Positions 9,595 through 18,994 are shown, counted from the stretch's first letter. The stretch: DNA of 64,000 bases from Bacillus sp. ISL-45 (GCF_018613195.1 NZ_JAGGQQ010000003.1:140735-204734), one strand, 5' to 3'. The notes: a model not told the origin generated them from the letters alone. Numbers and translations are program-made.

Positions 9595-10653
9595 TTAATA
9601 GGTTAGGATCTTTGAATTAATATAGGTGATGACGTCTTGTGTATTTGAAGAACCGCCGATATCTCGTGTTTTTACACCTTCAATAATTGTTTCTTCGATT
9701 GCACGGAGCAATAAAGTGCCGAGTTCATTCAGCCCAAGGTGGTCGAGCATCATTTTTGCGGTCCAGAGCTGCCCGATTGGATTTGCGATACCCCTGCCTA
9801 CAATATCCGGCGCTGAGCCGTGGACAGGCTCAAACATAGACGGATATTTTCCAGTCAGATTGATATTCGCTGCAGGTGCGATGCCAATACTTCCCATGAT
9901 CGCCGCTCCAAGATCGGTCAGGATATCGCCAAACAGGTTGCTGGCAACGATGACATCAAAATGGTGTGCCTTCGAAACTAAGAAGGCACATAAAGCATCA
10001 ATATGATTGCTTTCCGTTTCAATCCGCGGGAACTCAGCACTGATTTCGTTGAATACCCCATCCCAGAAAGGCATGCTGTGGACTATTCCATTTGATTTGG
10101 TCGCACTCGTGACTCTGCCCTTTCTGGTCTGCGCCAGCTCAAAGGCATAGCGGATTGTCCTTTCCGTCGCTTTACGGGTGAAAATCGCATTTTGGATCGC
10201 GATTTCATCTTCACCGCTATGGATTCTCCCTCCGGATTCACTATACTCTCCTTCACTATTTTCACGGACGACAATAAAGTCAAAATGATTAGGTTCAGCA
10301 AGCGGGGATTTGATTCCCTCGATAAATTTTGCAGGCCTGATATTGATCACCTGCTCGCATTCACGGCGAATTTTAATCAGCAGGCCCCATAAAGAAATAT
10401 GGTCAGGAACAAGCTGGGGATTACCGACCGCCCCGAGATAAATGGCATTTGTTTGCTTAAGCTGCTCAATTCCGTCTTCGGACATCATCTGGCCATGTTC
10501 AAGATAATACTCACAGCTCCACGGATGGGTTTGGTAATGGAACTTCACCCCGCCATGAAGGTCGGCGAGAGTGTCTAAGATTTGCAGTGTCGCAGGAACG
10601 ATTTCCTTGCCGATTCCATCACCTGGTATTACGGATATATCTAGTTGGTTCAT
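9595..10653 (-). CDS. D-malate / tartrate dehydrogenase-type beta-decarboxylating oxidoreductase
   Basis: A 352-residue member of the isopropylmalate/isocitrate/tartrate dehydrogenase superfamily. Family signatures: VIPGDGIGKEIVPA at the N-terminus, the RENSEGEYS loop, the substrate-binding K and D residues in the NLFGDILTDLGAA region, and FEPVHGSAPDI for cofactor binding. The RENSEGEYS form and overall length fit the YcsA/TtuC/DmlA branch, which oxidises D-malate or tartrate to a keto acid and CO2 with NAD+. It sits directly downstream of a TRAP uptake and two-component cluster, which fits a hydroxy-dicarboxylate substrate. Tartrate and D-malate cannot be told apart by reading. Confidence 0.85.
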   Translation of the reverse strand: MNQLDISVIPGDGIGKEIVPATLQILDTLADLHGGVKFHYQTHPWSCEYYLEHGQMMSEDGIEQLKQTNAIYLGAVGNPQLVPDHISLWGLLIKIRRECEQVINIRPAKFIEGIKSPLAEPNHFDFIVVRENSEGEYSESGGRIHSGEDEIAIQNAIFTRKATERTIRYAFELAQTRKGRVTSATKSNGIVHSMPFWDGVFNEISAEFPRIETESNHIDALCAFLVSKAHHFDVIVASNLFGDILTDLGAAIMGSIGIAPAANINLTGKYPSMFEPVHGSAPDIVGRGIANPIGQLWTAKMMLDHLGLNELGTLLLRAIEETIIEGVKTRDIGGSSNTQDVITYINSKILTY

Positions 10654-10775
10654 TTTATATCTCTCCCTACTATTCTTTATTTATGTAAAGTTATCTTCAG
10701 ACTCGCTGCTGCAAGAGCAGGCTATCAGTTTATTTTCGCCATAACTCCTAGCTTTCCACTAAAAATGTAAAAAAA

Positions 10776-10813
10776 GAATCAGGGAATTCCCACTAACCTG
10801 GACTCCCTGATTC
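10776..10813 (-). terminator. Terminator after the TRAP permease gene
   Basis: 10-bp stem GAATCAGGGA / TCCCTGATTC, followed on the minus strand by a seven-T run. It separates the permease from the dehydrogenase, which must have its own promoter or depend on read-through. Confidence 0.8.
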
Positions 10814-10834
10814 CTCCATTCCCAATTTGCTATC

Positions 10835-12805
10835 CTAGACTGCCAGTGTGTTATCTGCCTCTTTTTTCACGATGATCAGCTGGACAGCAACAGCCGACGC
10901 AATGATCACAAGCGCGATTAAATCTGTCTTTAAGCCAGAATCAATTGATAGAAGCGACGCAATGACTAGCAAAACCCTCGTAACCCAAATGGCGCGCCGT
11001 CCCGCGAACCATCCCTGGACGCTGGCTGAAAGCAGGTAAATGCCGATGGCTGCTGTAGTTACAGCAAGGGAGATTTCCATAAAGCTTCCTACCATCAATA
11101 ATTGCGGACTGTAGATAAACATAAAAGGAACGATGAAGGCTGCAATTCCAAGCCTGAATGCTTCCACTCCCGTTTTCATCGGATCAGTGCCTGCAATTCC
11201 AGCTGCCGCATAGGCTGCAAGAGCGACTGGCGGTGTGATGGCTGACATGACAGCATAGTAGAAGACGAACATATGCGCAAACAGTGGTTCAATTCCCAGG
11301 TTAACCAATCCAGGTGCAACAACGGAAGCACCCACGGCATAGGCTGCTGTTGTCGGCATACCCATCCCGAGGAAAATCGCAATGAACATAGCGAACAAGA
11401 GAGCAAGGAATTCACTGTTTCCGGCCACTGAAAAGAGCATGGAGCTGAATCTTAGGCCAACCCCTGTCAAGGCGATTACCCCAACGATAATGCCGGCGGT
11501 GGCACAAACTGCTAATAGTTGAATTGTGTTTTTCATCCCAAGTTCTAAAGCTTCCAGGACCTTCTTTAATCCCATTCTCGTTTCCTTGCGAACCCAGCTG
11601 ATAGCAAGACAAGCCAGAATGCTGTATGTTCCCGACAAGATAACAGAATATCCTTGCAGCAGCATCCCGATTAACAGGATGATTGGCACAAACAAATACG
11701 CCTTCTTTAAAATGCTTTTCAGACTCGGCAGATCTTTCCTTGAAATTCCCTTCATGCCCTTTTTGATTGCTTCGAAATCGACCATGAAATATACAGAAAG
11801 GAAATATAATATTGCCGGAATTGTTGCTGCAATAACAATTTCGCTATAGCGGATTCCGGTAATTTCGGCCATCAGGAAAGCCCCCGCTCCCATGATTGGG
11901 ATCATGATCTGTCCCCCAGCCGAAGCAGTTGCCTCTGTTGCTGCAGCAAATCGGCCATTATAACCTACTCGCTTCATCAAAGGAATCGTCAACGAACCGG
12001 TTGCAACCGCATTTCCTGCTGATGTACCATTCATCATTCCCATCAAACCACTGGAAATGACGGCTACTTTTGCCGGGCCTCCACGCATTCCTCCTGCAAG
12101 GGTAAAAGAAAAATCAATAAAGTAGCGCCCTACACCCGACATCTGCAAAAACGCTCCAAAAATAATAAAAAGCAAAATATATTTGGACGAAACGTCGAGC
12201 GTAACTCCGAATACACCATCAAGACCATAAATATAGGTAGTAAAGCGTTCAATACTGTAGCCGCTATGGTTAAGGATGCTTGGAAGGTACGGACCGACGA
12301 AGGCATAGAGAATGAATATGCCTGCCAGAATCGGGAGCGTCCAGCCACTTGTCCTCCTTGTAAGTTCAAGGACCAGCAATATTCCTGCCAATGCTATGAT
12401 AAAGTCCATTGTTGTCGGCAGGACGCCAAATCGGAAAAGTAATTGTTTTAAATTCATATATATATAGATAAAGATGCCGATGCTTGCCAGGATAAGGACC
12501 CAATCGACAATATGAATCTTTCCATTCGCTTTCTTCCACCCTGGGAAGAGCATGAAGCCAAGAACTGCTCCGAAAAGTAAATGGGCGCTTCTGAATAGCC
12601 ATGGATCAATCGGGTTAAAGTTTAAAATATATAAATGGAACAGCGCACCAATTACAGCAATCGAGGTGAAAAGGGTCTTAGTCCAGCCAGTGAACCTTCG
12701 TGCCTCGGTGGCACTTTCGACCTGTTCCTCCTCTTCAGCTTCTTCGAGCATTTCAAGGACGGGCTTATTGATCAATTCGGTTTGTTCTGTTTTTTCCTTG
12801 CTCAT
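10835..12805 (-). CDS. TRAP transporter fused permease (DctQM type, TAXI-associated)
   Basis: A fused TRAP permease of about 656 residues with many hydrophobic segments. The N-terminal part holds the small DctQ-like unit and the rest the large DctM-like unit, with GGMRGGPAKVAVISSGLMG, NGTSAGNAVATGS and FLGMGMPTTAAYAV typical of the family. It moves an organic acid into the cell with Na+ or H+, using the TAXI protein encoded upstream. An ATG 36 nt further upstream lies inside a stable hairpin without a ribosome site, so the ATG at 12805 was chosen. The hydrophilic, acidic N-terminus (about 45 residues) is unusually Glu-rich. Confidence 0.9.
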   Translation of the reverse strand: MSKEKTEQTELINKPVLEMLEEAEEEEQVESATEARRFTGWTKTLFTSIAVIGALFHLYILNFNPIDPWLFRSAHLLFGAVLGFMLFPGWKKANGKIHIVDWVLILASIGIFIYIYMNLKQLLFRFGVLPTTMDFIIALAGILLVLELTRRTSGWTLPILAGIFILYAFVGPYLPSILNHSGYSIERFTTYIYGLDGVFGVTLDVSSKYILLFIIFGAFLQMSGVGRYFIDFSFTLAGGMRGGPAKVAVISSGLMGMMNGTSAGNAVATGSLTIPLMKRVGYNGRFAAATEATASAGGQIMIPIMGAGAFLMAEITGIRYSEIVIAATIPAILYFLSVYFMVDFEAIKKGMKGISRKDLPSLKSILKKAYLFVPIILLIGMLLQGYSVILSGTYSILACLAISWVRKETRMGLKKVLEALELGMKNTIQLLAVCATAGIIVGVIALTGVGLRFSSMLFSVAGNSEFLALLFAMFIAIFLGMGMPTTAAYAVGASVVAPGLVNLGIEPLFAHMFVFYYAVMSAITPPVALAAYAAAGIAGTDPMKTGVEAFRLGIAAFIVPFMFIYSPQLLMVGSFMEISLAVTTAAIGIYLLSASVQGWFAGRRAIWVTRVLLVIASLLSIDSGLKTDLIALVIIASAVAVQLIIVKKEADNTLAV

Positions 12806-12829
12806 TTTTACACCAACCTTCTTAAATAC

Positions 12830-12855
12830 ACCTATCCCCATAAGAGGGGATAGGT
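12830..12855 (-). terminator. Hairpin between the TAXI gene and the TRAP permease gene
   Basis: Perfect 10-bp stem ACCTATCCCC / GGGGATAGGT with a 6-nt loop, starting directly after the TAXI stop codon. It probably attenuates transcription so that the binding protein exceeds the permease. Confidence 0.65.
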
Positions 12856-12862
12856 TAGTATT

Positions 12863-13903
12863 CTACTTTTTATTCATTTCTGGCGGATAGACTGATTTCG
12901 GCAGTTCAATTCCTTTTTCCTCGTAATACTTAATTGCCCCTGGGTGAAGCGGAACATCTTTATTAATCTTTATCGCTTCTTCTACAGCTTCTTCCATTGA
13001 TACATGGGTTTTTACAAGCATGTCATGATTTTCATGATAAGCCTTTACCAGGTCATAAACAAAGTCCTGATTGGCATCCTTACGCACAATTCCAAAGTTG
13101 AACATGGCAATCGTTTCGATGTCTTTATCCAGTGTTGTATATGTGTCGGCAGGAATCGTGAACGGGAAGAAGTATGGGAACTTTTCGGTGACCTTATCCC
13201 TCATTTCCCCATCGATCCCAAAGAAATTGATTTTCCTTTGAACTTCGATTTCAGATACAGCAGAAATAGGAATACCTGCTGCATATCCGATGATGTCAAG
13301 CTGGCCATCCATCTGTTGGGAAGCCATGTCACTTGCGCCAGCCTGCACGTTATCAGTATCCAATCCCAAAACATCATGGATTAATGGAACGTAGGTTCCG
13401 GAAGTCCCCCCAGCCGGTCCAACACCAACACGTTGACCTTTAATATCTTCAAGTTTCTTAACCCCTGACTCTTCCAACGCCCACCAATGAATCGGTGTGG
13501 TATACATTGGGAAAACAATCCGGACATCCTCCATCTTGTTTCCGCCAGTCCATTCCCCGGTTCCTGTATACCCTTCATAAGCCGGACCAAGTGTTACCAT
13601 TCCGATATCCTGTTCACCCGCCTGGGTTAATTGCATATTATGGACAGGTCCCCCTGTTACTTCAACATTAGCTGTAATATCCAGCTTTTGTTCTAATAAT
13701 GAGGCTAAGCCTCCACCAACAATGAAATAAGTGCCTCCCTGTGAAGCAGTTCCAATTTTAACGGTCTTTGGATAATCCTGATATTTGATTTCAGCCGCTT
13801 CACCGCTCGTCTCGCTGCCTCCTCCATTTCCGCAGGCTGATGTCAAAACTATTGACAATCCAGCAACTGCAGCGATCGCTTTCTTTTTCCAATTAAAATT
13901 CAT
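12863..13903 (-). CDS. TAXI-family TRAP solute-binding lipoprotein
   Basis: A 346-residue protein with a lipoprotein signal peptide (lipobox TSAC about residue 24) and a Gly/Ser linker. The family-defining run KIGTASQGGTYFIVGGGLASLLE is present near residue 50, as are VGPAGGTSGTY and the C-terminal LHPGAIKYYEEKG motif of TAXI proteins. It delivers the substrate to the fused TRAP permease encoded next. TAXI substrates are poorly known, but include glutamate/2-oxoglutarate-like acids; the neighbouring dehydrogenase suggests D-malate or tartrate here (inference). Confidence 0.9.
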   Translation of the reverse strand: MNFNWKKKAIAAVAGLSIVLTSACGNGGGSETSGEAAEIKYQDYPKTVKIGTASQGGTYFIVGGGLASLLEQKLDITANVEVTGGPVHNMQLTQAGEQDIGMVTLGPAYEGYTGTGEWTGGNKMEDVRIVFPMYTTPIHWWALEESGVKKLEDIKGQRVGVGPAGGTSGTYVPLIHDVLGLDTDNVQAGASDMASQQMDGQLDIIGYAAGIPISAVSEIEVQRKINFFGIDGEMRDKVTEKFPYFFPFTIPADTYTTLDKDIETIAMFNFGIVRKDANQDFVYDLVKAYHENHDMLVKTHVSMEEAVEEAIKINKDVPLHPGAIKYYEEKGIELPKSVYPPEMNKK

Positions 13904-13994
13904 TGTATTTCCCCCTTAAAATTGTTTACTATTTGGCTCTGAAGACATTTTGCTGGCGAATTAGCATTAACCTATCCTATAACAGAGCCTGGGG

Positions 13995-15053
13995 TTAGTG
14001 TTCTGCCCCTTTGTTCCTCGGAAGCTGTTTTATAAAATCTGCTCCAAACCGATTGATGAATCTCTGGTAAATCGGTTTGAAAGCTTCTTCCCATAATTCT
14101 TTTTCTTCTTCTGATAAATAGTGGATTTCAACACATCCACAATCCTTCAACTCTTGTAAACTCTCATCATTCAACTTCCTGGCCATCTTCTTTTCCCAGG
14201 CAGTAACCTCCTTAATGGATTCCTGGAGGATTTGCTGCACATGTTCAGGCAACTGGTCCCAGAATTCTTTTTTCAACAATACGACATACCCGAGATAACC
14301 ATGATTGCTGACTGTCATATGCTTCTGTTGGGAATGGATTCCTTTGCTGACAATGTTGGAGTATGTATTTTCCTGGCCATCGATCTCGTTTTTCTCCAGT
14401 AATTGATAGACCTCATTGAAAGAATTGGATTGTATTTCTGCTTTCAGTTCTAGAAATTGCTGCCTGATTATCTCACTTGGCATGATTCGGAACCTTAATC
14501 CTCGGAAATCTTCAGGCTGGACGAGCGGCTTTGATATATTGGTCATTTGCTTGAATCCATTTTCCCACATGCCCAATGGATAAAAACCTTCCCTCTCAAG
14601 CCCTTTCAATAATTTGTCCCCGACATTCCCGTCAAGATACTCTTGGACCTCATCGGTGTCCTGAAATGCAAAAGGTAAGTCAAGAGCTTGCCATTCAGGC
14701 ACAGAGGAACTGATTTTGGCTGTTGCAGGAGCAATCATCTGGATATCACCTCTTAGCAGCGCATCGATTTCCTCTCCATCCTTATAAAGATAACCATTGG
14801 GGAATACCTGGACCTCGACATACCCTTTTGATTTCTCTTTGACCAGGCTGGCAAACTTCCTGGCAGCCATTCCTTTTGGAGTTTTTTCCCCGACGATATG
14901 AGAAAACCGGATGACGATTCTCTCTTCCTTGCTAAGCTGCTCGTGATCAACAGCCACTTTCTGTGTTTGACAAGATGACAAAGTTAGTAAAAGCAGTGGG
15001 AATACCATAATTAAAATCATTCTTGGCTTTGTCCGGAAAAGGTAATGGATCAC
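13995..15053 (-). CDS. dctB: DctP-family C4-dicarboxylate-binding lipoprotein, probable DctB-like co-sensor
   Basis: A DctP-type TRAP binding protein of about 352 residues. Signal peptide with lipobox LSSC; body motifs RFSHIVGEKTPKG, VFPNGYLYKDGEEIDALLRG, GLRFRIMPSEI and the NEIDGQENTYSNI region of dicarboxylate binders. In B. subtilis a DctP-type protein, DctB, works with the kinase DctS as a sensor rather than with a TRAP permease. The gene here directly follows the kinase and regulator genes, while a separate TAXI protein serves the permease, so a sensing role is proposed. The GTG at 15053 was preferred because GGAGGAAGGGG lies upstream and the signal peptide becomes compact; an ATG at 15098 lacks a ribosome site. 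Confidence 0.8.
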   Translation of the reverse strand: MIHYLFRTKPRMILIMVFPLLLLTLSSCQTQKVAVDHEQLSKEERIVIRFSHIVGEKTPKGMAARKFASLVKEKSKGYVEVQVFPNGYLYKDGEEIDALLRGDIQMIAPATAKISSSVPEWQALDLPFAFQDTDEVQEYLDGNVGDKLLKGLEREGFYPLGMWENGFKQMTNISKPLVQPEDFRGLRFRIMPSEIIRQQFLELKAEIQSNSFNEVYQLLEKNEIDGQENTYSNIVSKGIHSQQKHMTVSNHGYLGYVVLLKKEFWDQLPEHVQQILQESIKEVTAWEKKMARKLNDESLQELKDCGCVEIHYLSEEEKELWEEAFKPIYQRFINRFGADFIKQLPRNKGAEH

Positions 15054-15136
15054 TGGTTCAACTTGCCCCTTCCTCCATCCATGGCAAAACATTGACATTT
15101 TGATGAATTTTTTTTGTCCATATTTTGATAATTCAA

Positions 15137-15165
15137 ATTATAAAGCGCTTCCATTGCGTCAACAA
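15137..15165 (-). promoter_or_regulatory. Promoter of the dctB-like gene with an embedded cre-like sequence
   Basis: Minus strand: -35-like TTGTTG (15160-15165), 17-nt spacer, -10 TATAAT (15137-15142). Across the spacer and -10, ATGGAAGCGCTTTATAA resembles cre with two mismatches in its 3' half. Catabolite control is plausible but not proven. Confidence 0.5.
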
Positions 15166-15166
15166 G

Positions 15167-15189
15167 AAAAAGACCATAATGGTCTTTTT
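15167..15189 (-). terminator. Terminator after the response regulator gene or upstream of dctB
   Basis: AAAAAGACCAT / ATGGTCTTTTT with a single-base loop centre and A/T flanks, between the dctB-like promoter and the regulator gene. As a symmetric hairpin it may stop transcripts entering either way. It abuts the -35 box at 15160-15165. Confidence 0.45.
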
Positions 15190-15228
15190 GGTCTTTTTGG
15201 TCAAAAAATATAAGAGGTTTAATTCAAA

Positions 15229-15888
15229 TTAAATAAAATAATAATGGCTTGGCCGTCCAACACTTCCATATTGGACATGCACCCTGATCTTCTTAGATTG
15301 TACGAGATACTCCAAATATCTTCTTACCGTTACCCGTGCCATCCCCATGACGGATGCAAGGCTTTCGGACGTAACGGGTTCGTTCTGTTCCATCAATGCT
15401 AATAAAATCTGCTTCAGTGTTTTTTCACTTAGGCCTTTTGGCAAGTATTCTGCCTGTCCATGCATTTGTTTGAATTCGTCGATGTCTTCCTGCTTCAAGC
15501 TGGGTGAAGCATTTAATTTATTCCACATTTTCTCGTATGCCTCGAGCGCCGATTTGAATCGGTCAAAACGGAAGGGTTTCACCAGATAATCAACCGCACC
15601 TAACCGAAAAAAATCATGGATGGTCGGGGCATCCCTTGCTGCAGTGATCATGATGACATCCGTTGGAATATTCTGTTCTCGTATAGATTTCATTACTTCC
15701 ATTCCGGATAAGTCCGGTAAAAACATATCGAGAAGCACCAGGTCCGGCTTTAGCTCTTGAATCTCTTTGACTGCTTCTGCTCCCAAGGCGGCTGAACCGC
15801 ACAATTGGAATAAGGGTAGCCTTTTCAGGAATCCAATATTCACATCAAGAACCATTGGATCGTCTTCAACTATAAAAACTTTTATCAT
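15229..15888 (-). CDS. dctR: Response regulator, DctR/CitT (CitB) family
   Basis: About 219 residues. An N-terminal receiver domain shows the acidic pair ED(D) at residues 8-10, the phospho-accepting Asp54 in LVLLDMFLPD and the conserved Lys in LVKPF. The C-terminal third has the CitB-type helix-turn-helix (LSEKTLKQILLAL, then VTSESLASVMGMARVTVRRYLEYL). Such regulators switch on carboxylate transport genes. The ATG at 15888 follows AAGGGGAG and overlaps the kinase 3' end by 23 nt, so the pair is co-translated. Likely targets are the dctB-TAXI-TRAP-dehydrogenase genes downstream. Confidence 0.9.
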   Translation of the reverse strand: MIKVFIVEDDPMVLDVNIGFLKRLPLFQLCGSAALGAEAVKEIQELKPDLVLLDMFLPDLSGMEVMKSIREQNIPTDVIMITAARDAPTIHDFFRLGAVDYLVKPFRFDRFKSALEAYEKMWNKLNASPSLKQEDIDEFKQMHGQAEYLPKGLSEKTLKQILLALMEQNEPVTSESLASVMGMARVTVRRYLEYLVQSKKIRVHVQYGSVGRPSHYYFI

Positions 15889-17488
15889 TCTCTCCCCTTC
15901 TTTCCACTTCAATGGTTATTTCTGCCCCTTTGTTGATTTCGGATACTATTTCGACCTTTCCTCCCTGAGTCTCGACAATCTGCTTGACAAGCGCGAGACC
16001 AATCCCTCTGCCTTCCTTGGCCTTAGTGCTAAAACCATATGTGAACAGATTTTTCCGGTCTTCAGCCCTGATGCCCTTCCCTTTGTCCCGTACCATAATC
16101 ATCAAATGATTTTCATCACCCTGGAGAAAGCATTCGACGATTTTATTCTTTTCTTGAGGCGAATAAGCCTCAAAGGCGTTTTCAATCAAATTTCCCACGA
16201 TTGTGATTATATCGCCTGGACTGAAACCATCCAAAAGCTGATGCAGATAACTTCGTCTGTCAAAATGAAACTGGATTCCAAGCTCCCGAGCCCTTGCCCT
16301 TTTGCCTAAAAGCAAGCCCGAAATAGAATAGTCCGATATTGAATCCTTCAGAAATTGGATCATATCCTCTTCATCAGTTGTTTCATCAATTATAATATTG
16401 AGGGCTTCTTCGGTCCTTTCCAATTGAATTAACCCTGCAATGCTATGCAGCTTATTCATATATTCGTGATTCTGAGCCCTTAAGGCATCCACCAGCGTCT
16501 TCACCCCTGTAAGCTCTTCAGCCAGACGGTTGGCTTCAGTCTTGTCCACCATTGTAATGAATGAGCCAGCCGGCCGACCATTAACATAAATCGGATAGAG
16601 AGATACAAGGTAAATTTTATTAAATATATTCATGCTCCGATTTACGATTTGCATGGACTGAGTGTTATGGAGGGCTTTTGATATACTATCATTTAAATTA
16701 GGAAGAAGCTCTGTCAGGCCATTGTCCCTGGTTATTTCTTTTTCTGAGTCATTAAACATGTATTCTTTAGCCAGCCGATTCATAAAAGTTATTTTCCCGT
16801 TTTCATCAGCAGCGATGATCCCCATATCCATTGCCTGCATAACTGCAGAACGTTCCTCGGCCAGCCTGGCAATTTCATAGGGTTCCAGATTAAAAGTTTG
16901 CTTCTTAATATTATTTGCCAGGAACAAAGAACCGACCAGACCAATCATCAATCCCCATATGAGCGAAAGGAAGATATCATTCTGATACTGGCCTACAAGA
17001 GAATGGAAAGTTGGAGTAAGAATCCCGACAACGGCTACCCCGACCTGGACAACTCCTTCCTCATCCATAATCGGGACAAAAGCCCTTACCGAATTACCCA
17101 ATGTCCCTTTCGCTTTTGAAACATATTCATGTTCTGACAATGATGCCTTCTCATCCCCACCGACAAACTCCTTGCCAATAAGGCTTTCAGATGGATGTGA
17201 GTACCGGATACGGTGCATATCTATGATCACAATGTAGTCTACATTGGTAGCCAGCCTTGTCCGTTCCGCAAACGGCTGGATAATAGTTTCCCCACCTGGC
17301 TTTCCGACATTATTTCGGATACTGGGCATTTGTGCAACTGTTCTAGCTATGGCTGTCGCCCGCTCACCCAGCTCTTTCTGAAAAGCATCCGAAATACTGT
17401 AAACCATGATTAATCCGCTAGTAAAAATAGAGCCTGAAACCACAAGAAAAGACATAATTAACATTTTAGTCCTTAAACTCATTCTCAT
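15866..17488 (-). CDS. dctS: Sensor histidine kinase, DctS/CitS/DcuS family
   Basis: A 540-residue membrane kinase. One membrane segment near residues 9-30, an extracellular sensor domain with the hallmark RYSHPSESLIGKEF (about 95-108), a second membrane segment about 172-192, a PAS domain about 215-320, and a SpoB-type H-box with His341 in NHEYMNKLHS. The ATPase has NLIENAFEA, DKGKGI and GRGIGLALVKQIVE. The RYSHP-type sensor fold binds C4-dicarboxylates, malate or citrate. It heads the dicarboxylate cluster; ribosome site AAAGGATGG is upstream of the start. Confidence 0.92.
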   Translation of the reverse strand: MRMSLRTKMLIMSFLVVSGSIFTSGLIMVYSISDAFQKELGERATAIARTVAQMPSIRNNVGKPGGETIIQPFAERTRLATNVDYIVIIDMHRIRYSHPSESLIGKEFVGGDEKASLSEHEYVSKAKGTLGNSVRAFVPIMDEEGVVQVGVAVVGILTPTFHSLVGQYQNDIFLSLIWGLMIGLVGSLFLANNIKKQTFNLEPYEIARLAEERSAVMQAMDMGIIAADENGKITFMNRLAKEYMFNDSEKEITRDNGLTELLPNLNDSISKALHNTQSMQIVNRSMNIFNKIYLVSLYPIYVNGRPAGSFITMVDKTEANRLAEELTGVKTLVDALRAQNHEYMNKLHSIAGLIQLERTEEALNIIIDETTDEEDMIQFLKDSISDYSISGLLLGKRARARELGIQFHFDRRSYLHQLLDGFSPGDIITIVGNLIENAFEAYSPQEKNKIVECFLQGDENHLMIMVRDKGKGIRAEDRKNLFTYGFSTKAKEGRGIGLALVKQIVETQGGKVEIVSEINKGAEITIEVERRGENDKSFYS

Positions 17489-17597
17489 AAAAAGCCATCC
17501 TTTAGATGAACAAAATTCCTAGGTATCCTGGACGATGGCGGTGCTGAAATGCCCCTTGTCCATTACTTTAGCTGAAAACTCTAACGGCATCTGCAAA

Positions 17598-18674
17598 TCA
17601 AAATGATGCCTTTGTTACCTCAGCCTGAGAAACGATATCTCTGATCAGCTCTTTAACGGTTTGGTCCTTTGCCAGCCCTGGGCTTTGCCCTGACCAAAGC
17701 GACATGAACCGGCTGTCATTCCCTAAGGCTGCCGCCTTCCTTATTTGGGTGGTCAGTATATTTTGAACTGGATAATCAGGAATGGGAACCTGACTTTCTT
17801 CGATATCTTTAATGAACTGATTCTTGATTCCTCTGGCCCATTTACCGGAAAAAGCTCGGGTCAGTACGGTATCTGTATCGGTTGCCTGGAGAACTGCTTC
17901 TTTGTAAACTTTGTGGGCACCGCTCTCTTTGCAGGTGAGGAAAGCTGTTCCCATCTGCACTCCCTTTGCCCCCAAACAGAGTGAGGCTATAACCCCTTTC
18001 GCATTCATGATCCCTCCGGCAGCAATTACTGGTATTGATACCTTTTCTGTTAGCTGGGGAATCAGCGACATTGTTCCTATTAAATGGTCACCGCCATCTT
18101 CCGAAAAAGTTCCTCGATGTCCGCCCGCTTCACTTCCCTGCCCGACGACGATGTCCATGCCTGCATTTTCATTTATCACTGCTTCATTTAAGCTTGTGGC
18201 CGTTCCAACGAGGATGATTCCCTCCCTTTTCAACTTGGAGATGACCTCTTCAGAAGGTATGCCAAAGGTAAAGGAGCAGACAGGGACTTTTTCTCCGATT
18301 ATGACGTCGAGCAGCTGAGCGAATTTAACATGATCCTCCTTCGAATCTGGAAGGACCGGGACTTCTTCCTTTATATTCAACTCATCACGAAAAGGCTGGA
18401 GTCTGTTATAGGCCAAGTCGAAATCAAACTTTGAAATTCGAAAATCGCCCGGAATAAACAAATTCACTCCATATGGCTTGTCCGTCAACTTCTTGATTTC
18501 CTTTATTTGACTCGTCAACTGGCCTGGTTCCATATATCCTGCACCGACCATCCCAAGGCCGCCAGCGTTTGATACCGATGCCACCAGTTCCGGGGTTGTC
18601 ACCCCTCCTGCCATTGGTGCTTGTATGATCGGGTATTCAATATTCAATAACTCCGTCACCCTGTTATCCCACAA
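17598..18674 (-). CDS. Nitronate monooxygenase (2-nitropropane dioxygenase family)
   Basis: A 358-residue FMN-dependent TIM-barrel enzyme that oxidises alkyl nitronates such as propionate 3-nitronate, protecting against nitro-toxins. Visible motifs: YPIIQAPMAGGVTTPELVASVSNAGGLGMVGAG at the start (quoted in parts by family: PMAGG, NAGGLG), VGQGSEAGGHRG with the catalytic histidine, and VIAAGGI for phosphate binding. The start is a TTG at 18674, eight bases after a strong AAAGGAGGG; an ATG 12 codons upstream has no ribosome site. It lies apart from both neighbouring operons. Confidence 0.88.
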   Translation of the reverse strand: MWDNRVTELLNIEYPIIQAPMAGGVTTPELVASVSNAGGLGMVGAGYMEPGQLTSQIKEIKKLTDKPYGVNLFIPGDFRISKFDFDLAYNRLQPFRDELNIKEEVPVLPDSKEDHVKFAQLLDVIIGEKVPVCSFTFGIPSEEVISKLKREGIILVGTATSLNEAVINENAGMDIVVGQGSEAGGHRGTFSEDGGDHLIGTMSLIPQLTEKVSIPVIAAGGIMNAKGVIASLCLGAKGVQMGTAFLTCKESGAHKVYKEAVLQATDTDTVLTRAFSGKWARGIKNQFIKDIEESQVPIPDYPVQNILTTQIRKAAALGNDSRFMSLWSGQSPGLAKDQTVKELIRDIVSQAEVTKASF

Positions 18675-18964
18675 GTTATAGAACCCTCCTTTTTTCGCTG
18701 TTCTTCCCATCTAGGCTCAATCTATGCATTCCTACTCCGTAATCGCTTTCTCATCATTCCATAAACAAATCCCATGAGCTCATCCGGCTCATTTCCCCTG
18801 CAGCTACCTCTCAAATATTCCTTATTGTTTATTTTACAGAATTTTTCGATACATAAAAGCTAATTTTGTCGTTTTATAAAATTGATCATCAATTCATCTG
18901 GAAAAGCCACACTTCCGAAAAGAGGACGTGGCATTAGCCAGATGTCTAAAATTATTAAAAATTG
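18675..18964. other. Intergenic region between nitronate monooxygenase and asnO
   Basis: No gene seen. The stretch should contain the promoter of the nitronate monooxygenase gene; a weak inverted repeat CCACACTTCC...GGACGTGG is present near 18907-18931. Confidence 0.3.
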
Positions 18965-18992
18965 AAGCAAGCCCATTATTTCGGGCTTGCTT
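18965..18992 (-). terminator. Terminator of asnO
   Basis: Stem AAGCAAGCCC / GGGCTTGCTT directly after the asnO stop, followed on the minus strand by a T-rich run. Confidence 0.85.
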
Positions 18993-18994
18993 TT

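Noticed and set aside
12806..12841. ATG at 12841 as start of the TRAP permease
   Set aside because: It lies in the hairpin loop region at 12830-12855 without a ribosome site.
15054..15098. ATG at 15098 as start of the dctB-like gene
   Set aside because: No ribosome site; it adds 15 residues ahead of a normal lipoprotein signal peptide. The GTG at 15053 has GGAGGAAGGGG upstream.
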